Shown piece after piece: positions 1 to 5,769 of a stretch of 5,769 nucleotides of DNA. Positions within the stretch are counted from its first letter, which is position 1. Each line of letters starts with the position of its first letter. Origin of the DNA: Lentimicrobiaceae bacterium. GTDB lineage: Bacteria; Bacteroidota; Bacteroidia; Bacteroidales; JAGONC01. The stretch covers positions 1 to 5,769 of the forward strand of contig JAUXII010000080.1 in the NCBI GenBank assembly GCA_030621075.1, given 5' to 3'. The notes under the pieces are model-generated. The model did not search any database. It was not told where the DNA came from and worked only from the letters and a program-made list of their open reading frames with translations. The translations under genes were made by a program, and so were the position numbers.

Positions 1-26
1 CTTTTTCTTACTTTCTGCTTCTATCT

Positions 27-47
27 GTGGCTGCAGCCTACTTTTTT
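27..47 (+). terminator. Weak candidate terminator of an upstream gene
   Basis: A short GC-rich hairpin can form here. GGC (29-31) pairs with GCC (36-38) around the loop TGCA, and GT (27-28) pairs with AC (40-41) if T39 is bulged. Six T residues (42-47) follow, and the tract continues T-rich to about position 57. The bases 29-38 also form a perfect 10-bp DNA palindrome. The stem is very short for an intrinsic terminator, and no upstream gene is visible to need one, so this is only a possibility. Confidence 0.2.
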
Positions 48-61
48 CATTTTTTTACTCC

Positions 62-88
62 TTTGATTTAAAAATCTTTTTACATTTG
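62..88 (+). promoter_or_regulatory. Candidate Bacteroidota sigma-ABfr promoter for the ppiD-like gene
   Basis: TACATTTG at 81-88 matches the Bacteroidota -7 element TAnnTTTG exactly, and a TTTG at 62-65 could be the -33 element. The 15-bp gap between them is several bases shorter than usual, so the -33 assignment is weak. Transcription would start around 94-97, giving a leader of about 90 nt that contains the GC-rich palindromic element. The leader just before the ATG is A/T-rich with no Shine-Dalgarno sequence, which is normal in this phylum. Confidence 0.35.
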
Positions 89-133
89 CAAACTCTTTTG
101 AATCAAGGTGATTCGGTTGACGGAAACATTGAA

Positions 134-165
134 TCCGCCTGAGGCGGACTTCGCTACGCTCAGCT
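134..165. repeat. GC-rich palindromic element, probably a dispersed repeat
   Basis: The stretch stands out as GC-rich in an otherwise T-rich leader. TCCGCC (134-139) and GGCGGA (143-148) form a perfect 6-bp stem around the triloop TGA. A second, mutually exclusive pairing joins CTGAG (139-143) to CTCAG (159-163). The element is flanked by direct TTGAA copies at 129-133 and 166-170, like a short target duplication, although 5 bp could match by chance. From memory, similar CCGCC-GGCGG plus TTCGCTACGCTCAG sequences recur between genes in Bacteroidota; I could not verify this. It ends about 24 bp before the ppiD start. Confidence 0.5.
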
Positions 166-188
166 TTGAACTTTAAACAATATAAATT

Positions 189-2312
189 ATGGCAGTAATT
201 GGAAGAATCAGGAAACATTCAGCGTTATTATTGATTATTATTGGTATTGCCCTTGCATCTTTTGTTCTGGGGGATTTTTTAAAACCAAGTGCCTCCGGCA
301 AAAGGATCGTTAATATAGCCGAGGTTGACGGAGAGGACATTCCCGCTACTGAGTTCAACCAGAAAGTTGAAGAAAATCTGAAAATCAGACGGCAAAATCA
401 GGGCGACAAAAATCTAACTCCGCAGGAAACGTTCGGTGTCAGACAAAATGTATACCAGGAAATGGTCAGCAGTATTATTCTTTACGAGCAATATAATGAC
501 CTTGGACTTACCGTTACGGTTGAAGAACTTAATGATCAGATCAGAGGAAACGACCCACATGAGTATATTACCCAGAATTTCAGAAATCCTGAAACCGGAG
601 AGTTTAATCCACAAACTGTTAATCAGTTTCTTCAAAACTTTGAACAGCTTGACCTTGAAACCCAGCAACGTTATTTTCTACTTGAAAAAATGATAAAGTC
701 CGACAGAGAACATAATAAATATAACAACCTGCTCTCCAAAGGATATGTGATACCTGACCTGTTTGCAAAAAATGATTTTATTGAAAAAAACCGAAAAGCC
801 GGTTATTATTTTGTGGCTCCCAAATACACAACCATTGCCGACTCAACAATAGTATTAGAAGATATAGACTACAAAGAATACTACAAAGAGCACAAGAATG
901 AATATACGCAGGAAGCTGCTGTTGATATCGATTATGTTGTTTTTTCTGTGGTAGCATCTCCAGAAGACAGGAAAAGCCTTGCAAATGAGGTAGACAAAAT
1001 TTATAAAGACCTTTCCGACATAGAGAATATTGGCGCTTATGTAAATGCCGTTTCCGATACACGTTACGACAGCTCCTGGTACAAAGAGGGTACATTGCCT
1101 GCGCGAATTGACTCAATTATGTTTAATTCTTCTGTTGGAACGGTTTATGGACCTTATCTTGAAAACGAAGCTTATCATATTGCAGAGTTAGTTGATGTCC
1201 AAATGCGTCCCGACTCTATGAGAGCCAGCCATATCCTCATTGCCTATAATGGCGCGCGTGGGGCTCAGGGAATTACCAGGTCAAAAGAGTTGGCAAAAGA
1301 GCTGGCAGATAGCCTGGTTATCGCAGCCAAACAATTGCCCGGTAAATTCACCGAACTGGCCATTGCTTTTTCCGATGACCCATCAGTAAGTAATAACTCA
1401 GGTGATCTTGACTGGTTCCCGGATGGTATGATGCTTTATCCGTTCAACCAGGCAGTATATGAAGGTACAATTGGCCAAACAGTTATAGCTGAAACTGCCT
1501 TTGGCTTTCATGTTATCAATATTACCGACAAAATGGATGCCGGGAAAAAGGTCCGTGTTGCTTTAATTAACAGGGAAATTCAACCCAGTAGTGAAACCTT
1601 CCAGGAAGCGTATATGAAAGCAAGTAATTTCGCGGCTAATAATAACACACTTGAATCTTTCGAACAAGCAATTATTGACGAAGGGTTAAACAAAAGAAGC
1701 AGTGAGAAGCTGGAGAAGATGAGCAATAACATTCCCGGGATTGAACACCCTCGTCAAATTATTTACTGGGCATTTAACGACAAAACCAATGTAGGAGACG
1801 TTTCTCCTGTCAAAGATATGGGTGATAGCTTTGTTGTAGCTGTCCTGAAGGAAAAGTATGAAGAAGGGATTGCTCCGCTGGAGCTTGTGAAAGATGAAAT
1901 CGAGCCCCTGGTTATGAGAGAAAAGAAAGCAGAAATACTTATCAACCAAATGCAGGAGGCGCTTACAGAGGGAAGTGACCTTGCTTTATTGGCAAAAAGA
2001 TTTAACACCACCATCGATACGGTTGATGCCACTACGTTTGGTTCGTATAATATTCCCGGATATGGACCTGAACAAATGGTTATCGGGGCTATTTTTTCAA
2101 TGAAACCCGGAGAAATGTCGAAACCCATCAAGGGGAATCAGGGTATATTTATAATATCACTCAATCAATTTATAGAAGCAGAAGAGAGAGATAATTATAA
2201 AATGCAGAAAGATTTTCTTATCAGGAATATAGCATCGAGGATATCAAGGGAAGTTTATCCGGCGTTGGAAGAAAACGTCGATATCGTTGATAACCGTATC
2301 TTATTCTACTAA
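189..2312 (+). CDS. ppiD: PpiD/SurA-like membrane-anchored peptidylprolyl isomerase (periplasmic foldase)
   Basis: This 707-residue protein is a probable periplasmic chaperone and prolyl cis-trans isomerase that assists envelope proteins leaving the Sec translocon. A short basic N-terminus (R6, R8, K9) precedes one hydrophobic helix at about 12-29, giving an inner-membrane anchor with the rest outside. Residues about 40-235 are the helical SurA_N/PpiD chaperone domain. A parvulin (PpiC) domain at about 344-448 keeps the expected active-site residues: H348 in the ASHIL motif, D397 in the SDDP loop and H441 in GFHVI. Parvulin-like but degenerate modules lie at about 246-337, 456-556 and 562-661. 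The ATG at 189 is the only good start, because an in-frame TAA lies at 183-185 and the next Met is residue 92. The gene stands alone on its strand and converges on rodA. Family assignment is secure; the exact clients and the label PpiD rather than another SurA-type foldase are inference. Confidence 0.93.
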   Translation: MAVIGRIRKHSALLLIIIGIALASFVLGDFLKPSASGKRIVNIAEVDGEDIPATEFNQKVEENLKIRRQNQGDKNLTPQETFGVRQNVYQEMVSSIILYEQYNDLGLTVTVEELNDQIRGNDPHEYITQNFRNPETGEFNPQTVNQFLQNFEQLDLETQQRYFLLEKMIKSDREHNKYNNLLSKGYVIPDLFAKNDFIEKNRKAGYYFVAPKYTTIADSTIVLEDIDYKEYYKEHKNEYTQEAAVDIDYVVFSVVASPEDRKSLANEVDKIYKDLSDIENIGAYVNAVSDTRYDSSWYKEGTLPARIDSIMFNSSVGTVYGPYLENEAYHIAELVDVQMRPDSMRASHILIAYNGARGAQGITRSKELAKELADSLVIAAKQLPGKFTELAIAFSDDPSVSNNSGDLDWFPDGMMLYPFNQAVYEGTIGQTVIAETAFGFHVINITDKMDAGKKVRVALINREIQPSSETFQEAYMKASNFAANNNTLESFEQAIIDEGLNKRSSEKLEKMSNNIPGIEHPRQIIYWAFNDKTNVGDVSPVKDMGDSFVVAVLKEKYEEGIAPLELVKDEIEPLVMREKKAEILINQMQEALTEGSDLALLAKRFNTTIDTVDATTFGSYNIPGYGPEQMVIGAIFSMKPGEMSKPIKGNQGIFIISLNQFIEAEERDNYKMQKDFLIRNIASRISREVYPALEENVDIVDNRILFY

Positions 2313-2317
2313 AAGCC

Positions 2318-2373
2318 ATTTCGAATATCGTATTTCAAATATCGCATATCGCATATCGTTATTCGGATATCTA
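2318..2373. repeat. Degenerate 7-bp tandem repeat filling the ppiD-rodA convergent gap
   Basis: Eight consecutive 7-bp units begin at 2318, 2325, 2332, 2339, 2346, 2353, 2360 and 2367, with consensus ATATCGN. Exact ATATCG cores occur at 2325, 2339, 2346 and 2353; the other units differ at one to three of these six positions. The array starts 5 bp after the ppiD stop codon, and its last unit contains the rodA TAG stop (2371-2373, minus strand). CGAATA (2322-2327) and TATTCG (2360-2365) could pair as a 6-bp stem across a 32-nt loop, but no T-run makes this a convincing intrinsic terminator on either strand. Confidence 0.8.
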
Positions 2374-3630
2374 TACTAGTTCTTGCCGGCTTTCATCAAG
2401 CCTGATGAATATAAACAACAGGATGGTAAAAGCCCACAACGATGACCCTCCATAGCTGAAGAAAGGCAAGGGAATACCAATTACAGGTGCTAATCCAATT
2501 GTCATTCCTATATTAATAGCAAAATGAAAAAAGAGAATTGATGCTACTCCATATCCATAAATTCTACTGAATATCGACCGTTGGCGCTCTGCTATCATAA
2601 TTATTCTTAGTAATAGTCCCATATAGAGAGCTATTACAACCAAGCTACCTACGAAACCCCACTCTTCTCCAACTGTACAAAAAATAAAATCAGTACTTTG
2701 TTCCGGAACAAAATCATATTTGGTTTGTGTGCCATTTAAAAAACCTTTTCCGGTAAAACCGCCTGAACCAATAGCTATCTTTGATTGATTAACGTTATAA
2801 CCAGCCCCCCTGAGATCCACTTCTTTGCCTAATAGAACATTTACCCTTGTTTGCTGATGTGGCTCCAGCATATTTTCAAATGCATATTCTACTGAGAAAA
2901 CAAATCCTGTAGCTATAATAAAAAGCCCGATTAGTTTAATAATAATCGCCTTTCTACGACGAATTATCATAATGGTTATAATTATGATCAGGGCCAAAAA
3001 ACCTGTAATAATAAATTTATTAACGAGAAGAGCAATAACCGATAGCATTATTATTATCACACCGGTAATCATAATTTTTCCGGAAAGGCCCTCCCTGAAA
3101 AGCACCAATAAAAAAGAAAAATATACCAGTGCTGAGCCAGTATCGTTTTGAAGATAGATCAGGATCATAGGAGCGCCAATAAGCAGGGCAATATATATTT
3201 TTGCCTTTTTCTCTTTAATATTGAAACTACTGGAGCTGACATATCGTGCTAACGCCAGGGCTGTTGTTACTTTTGCCAGCTCCGAAGGCTGAAAAGCAAA
3301 AGACCCTAATTGAAACCATGATCTTGCCCCTGCTACTTCTTTCCCAAGAAACAAAACAACAACCAGTAAAAAAACCGAAATAATATATAACGGTATTGAA
3401 AATGCATTGTAGAATTTTGCATCAATCATCAGGATTGCAAAAATGATAATCAACGAAGTGGTGATCCAAATAAGCTGCCGGCCATAATTTTGTGTAATAT
3501 CAAATATACTGTGATGACTTTCATTGTACACAGCTGCATAAATATTCATCCATCCTATTAACACGAGGGTGAAATAAAGGGCTATTATAACCCAGTCAAT
3601 ATTATCAAATATGCCTTTTCGCTGCCTCAA
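2371..3630 (-). CDS. rodA: RodA, SEDS-family peptidoglycan glycosyltransferase of the elongasome
   Basis: RodA polymerises lipid II into glycan strands in the inner membrane, working with PBP2 during side-wall growth. The 419-residue protein is almost entirely hydrophobic helices. It carries the SEDS landmarks: GARSWFQLGSFAFQPSE (101-117), the GAGYNVNQSKIAIGSGG stretch (275-291), D314 in STDFIF (aligning with the essential Asp262 of E. coli RodA), and a full match to the FtsW/RodA/SpoVE signature at 373-397 ending SYGGSS. RodA rather than FtsW is supported by the adjacent mrdA and by the close match to E. coli RodA around 275-316. The start is TTG at 3630: an in-frame TAA lies 18 bp upstream and no ATG intervenes, while the first internal Met (residue 28) would delete most of helix 1. 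The TTG overlaps the mrdA stop in the four bases TTGA, suggesting translational coupling. It is about 49 residues longer than E. coli RodA because of an apparent two-helix insertion at about 204-250. Confidence 0.96.
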   Translation of the reverse strand: MRQRKGIFDNIDWVIIALYFTLVLIGWMNIYAAVYNESHHSIFDITQNYGRQLIWITTSLIIIFAILMIDAKFYNAFSIPLYIISVFLLVVVLFLGKEVAGARSWFQLGSFAFQPSELAKVTTALALARYVSSSSFNIKEKKAKIYIALLIGAPMILIYLQNDTGSALVYFSFLLVLFREGLSGKIMITGVIIIMLSVIALLVNKFIITGFLALIIIITIMIIRRRKAIIIKLIGLFIIATGFVFSVEYAFENMLEPHQQTRVNVLLGKEVDLRGAGYNVNQSKIAIGSGGFTGKGFLNGTQTKYDFVPEQSTDFIFCTVGEEWGFVGSLVVIALYMGLLLRIIMIAERQRSIFSRIYGYGVASILFFHFAINIGMTIGLAPVIGIPLPFFSYGGSSLWAFTILLFIFIRLDESRQELV

Positions 3631-5435
3631 TTGCCTGAAATTAAATTAACATTGATCATTCGCTCTTCCACCCACTTCTTTTTGATTGTTCCGGTAAGGT
3701 ATTTCTCGATCATCAGGGTTGATATTGGTGCGGCCCAGGTAGCGCCAAAACCGCTGCTTTCTACAACAACGGCAATAGCAATTTGTGGATCATCTTTTGG
3801 TGCAAAAGCAATGAAAACCGAATGATCTTTTCCATGAGGATTTTCGGCAGTTCCTGTCTTGCCACAAACAGCAATACTGTCAAGTTTGTACCAACGGGCT
3901 GTTCCCTCTTCCCCTTCAAACACCTGATACATACCTTCGATAATAACATCAAAATAGTCAGGCTTAATAGTGGTGTGATTTTTTTCTCTATTATTTTTTT
4001 CTATTTTTTGATTGTCAATAGACTTAACAAGGTGCGGAACATAATAATAACCCTTGTTAGCAATGATAGCTGATAAATTAGCCAGTTGCAATGGTGTAAC
4101 AAGAATTTCTCCCTGTCCGATAGAAAGTGACCTGATGGTCATTGGCCTCCATCCTTTTTCCCCATAGTATTTATCAAAATATTTGGGTTCGGGTATAAAA
4201 CCACTGACTTCACTGAAAAGGTCACTTTTAAATTTACTGCCAAAGCCAAAGCTTAATACATGCTTACGCCATTTATCAAAACTATCATGTATGTCATCCT
4301 CATTTTTCATAATAGCAGTAAATATTTTCCAGAAATACGGATTACATGAAATTTCTATCGCCTCTTTCATATTCAATGGGGATTTATGATTATGACTGCA
4401 TCGGATAGGCCTTGTTTCCGGGCCTTCACATGAATACTTTGTATGCTGAGTAGCAACGTTTTCCTGCAAGGCAATAAGAGCGTTTACCAGCTTAAAAGTT
4501 GACCCGGGAGGATAAGTCGCTGTTAGAGGCCTGTTAAATAACGGTTCCAGGGGGTTTTGTTGCAGTTTTTTGTAATTTTCACCCCTCACCCTGCCAACCA
4601 AAAGGTTCGGATCATAGGATGGACTAGACACAAGAGCCAGTATTTCACCTGTTGAAGGTTCCAGTGCAACAATACTTCCCTTTTTATTAGCCATTAGCAA
4701 CTCGCCATATTTCTGTAACTCTGCATCCAGTGTTGTTTTCAGGTTTACCCCCTTGATCATGGCCGTATCATACTTCCCCTCCTGAAAGCTTCCCTTTTCC
4801 CTGTTAAATACATCAACAAGTATCCTTTTAACACCCTTCCTTCCTCTTAATATCTGTTCATACGTTTTTTCCAGTCCACTAATTCCCACATAGTCACCAG
4901 ACTTATAATAATGATCCTTCTCAAGCAATTGCCGATTTGCCTCTCCAACATAGCCTAATGTATGAGCAGCAATAGGCCATAGATATTTCCTCAAAGTCCT
5001 CGGTTGAACGTAAAAACCAGGAGATTTAAAAAGTTTCTCTTCAAGATAAGCTGTTGTTTCTTTTGATAGTTGTTTTTGAAAAACAGATGCTTTCCGAACG
5101 GAATAGTTTTTTACTTTTTCAATCTGCTCAACAAATGTTTTTTTATCAATTCCTATTAATTCACACAGTTCAAGTGTGTCAATATCCTGCATCCGGTTAG
5201 GAATGACCATCAGGTCGTATACGGCTTCATTATAAACCATCAGCTTATCATTGCGATCAAAGATCAATCCCCGGGCAGGAAACTGGTAGATCAACCGTAT
5301 GACATTATTTTGAGCTGAAAGGATGTATGATTTATCAATGATCTGAATAAAAAAAAGTTTAATAACAAATACTAACCCAACCAAAAGGAAAATCCCCTTG
5401 ATGATATATTTTCTATCTGAATAAGGGTTTTTCAT
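3627..5435 (-). CDS. mrdA: Penicillin-binding protein 2, elongasome D,D-transpeptidase
   Basis: PBP2 is the class B (monofunctional) transpeptidase that crosslinks glycan made by RodA and activates RodA through its pedestal domain. The 602-residue protein has a short cytoplasmic tail, one membrane helix at about 11-31, a PBP-dimer/pedestal domain at about 50-225 (ARGLIFDRN at 54-62, GISGLEKTYE at 184-193) and a transpeptidase domain at about 250-580. All three catalytic motifs are present: S312-T-F-K315 with nucleophile S312, S363-C-N365, and K526-T-G528. A Cys/His cluster (C336, C346, H348, H350) lies before the SxN motif, in the region that binds zinc in E. coli PBP2. The ATG at 5435 has an in-frame TAG 9 bp upstream, so no longer start is possible. 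The gene begins 16 bp after lysS and overlaps rodA, implying one transcript read from upstream of lysS. Pairing with rodA separates it from the septal paralogue FtsI. It would be a beta-lactam target. Confidence 0.96.
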   Translation of the reverse strand: MKNPYSDRKYIIKGIFLLVGLVFVIKLFFIQIIDKSYILSAQNNVIRLIYQFPARGLIFDRNDKLMVYNEAVYDLMVIPNRMQDIDTLELCELIGIDKKTFVEQIEKVKNYSVRKASVFQKQLSKETTAYLEEKLFKSPGFYVQPRTLRKYLWPIAAHTLGYVGEANRQLLEKDHYYKSGDYVGISGLEKTYEQILRGRKGVKRILVDVFNREKGSFQEGKYDTAMIKGVNLKTTLDAELQKYGELLMANKKGSIVALEPSTGEILALVSSPSYDPNLLVGRVRGENYKKLQQNPLEPLFNRPLTATYPPGSTFKLVNALIALQENVATQHTKYSCEGPETRPIRCSHNHKSPLNMKEAIEISCNPYFWKIFTAIMKNEDDIHDSFDKWRKHVLSFGFGSKFKSDLFSEVSGFIPEPKYFDKYYGEKGWRPMTIRSLSIGQGEILVTPLQLANLSAIIANKGYYYVPHLVKSIDNQKIEKNNREKNHTTIKPDYFDVIIEGMYQVFEGEEGTARWYKLDSIAVCGKTGTAENPHGKDHSVFIAFAPKDDPQIAIAVVVESSGFGATWAAPISTLMIEKYLTGTIKKKWVEERMINVNLISGN

Positions 5436-5451
5436 CTGTTTCTATACTTTC

Positions 5452-5769
<318 letters not shown>

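Noticed and set aside
2..142. Open plus-strand frame from the window edge to a TGA at 140-142, a possible tail of an upstream gene
   Set aside because: The translation is dominated by Phe/Leu from T-runs, matches no family I recognise, and its end lies inside the palindromic element. The other frames also stay open for 60-70 bp, as expected in T-rich non-coding DNA.
21..218. Minus-strand 65-codon reading frame across the ppiD leader
   Set aside because: It runs antisense through the promoter region and the palindromic element and overlaps the ppiD start. Its KAERSEVRLRR stretch is just the translated repeat.
778..1116. Minus-strand 112-codon reading frame inside ppiD
   Set aside because: It is antisense to a clearly conserved coding region, is Cys/Gln-rich in an arbitrary way and has no recognisable domain.
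1763..2131. Minus-strand 122-codon reading frame inside ppiD
   Set aside because: It is an antisense shadow of the parvulin-like C-terminal region, with Ser-rich composition and no family resemblance.
2313..2373. CRISPR array or recombination attachment site at the convergent gap
   Set aside because: The units are 7 bp and contiguous with no spacers, no cas genes are present, and no integrase or second att copy is visible.
3783..4073. Plus-strand 96-codon reading frame inside mrdA
   Set aside because: It is antisense to the transpeptidase domain that contains the KTG motif, so it is a shadow frame.
5346..5356. Run of eight A (eight T on the coding strand) near the start of mrdA, as a possible phase-variation site
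   Set aside because: It encodes the Leu-Phe-Phe of the membrane helix, is short for a contingency tract, and the frame is intact. Loss of an essential PBP2 would be unlikely to be selected.

Overview
The window looks like ordinary chromosomal housekeeping DNA from a member of the Bacteroidota, most likely Bacteroidales-like or a related environmental lineage. Four things point there: a long (707 aa) membrane-anchored PpiD-like foldase, A/T-rich leaders without Shine-Dalgarno sequences, a TAnnTTTG-type promoter motif upstream of that gene, and Bacteroidota-style RodA and PBP2 sequences. Base composition looks moderate to low in GC by eye and is similar across the genes. I see no sign of a mobile element, phage, CRISPR array, tRNA or rRNA.

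Layout. Positions 1-188 are a T-rich non-coding leader with a weak candidate terminator, a candidate promoter and a GC-rich palindromic element just before the first gene. Positions 189-2312 (+) encode a PpiD/SurA-type periplasmic foldase. Positions 2313-2370 are the gap between converging genes; almost all of it is a degenerate 7-bp tandem repeat that runs into the rodA stop codon. On the minus strand, in transcription order, come the 3' end of lysS (5769-5452, open at the window edge), mrdA/PBP2 (5435-3627) and rodA (3630-2371). LysS and mrdA are 16 bp apart; mrdA and rodA overlap by 4 bp.

How the genes work together. RodA is the SEDS glycosyltransferase that polymerises lipid II, and PBP2 is its partner transpeptidase; together they form the synthase core of the elongasome. 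Their overlap suggests coupled translation. The LysRS gene lies directly upstream in the same apparent operon, where mreC/mreD are often found in Bacteroidota. The PpiD-like protein converges on this operon and probably acts separately, in folding of envelope proteins.

I did not find an undescribed system. The observations most worth checking are the heptad repeat, the palindromic element in the ppiD leader (possibly a dispersed repeat), the four parvulin-like modules in the foldase, the two-helix insertion in RodA, and the lysS-mrdA-rodA arrangement without adjacent mreCD.
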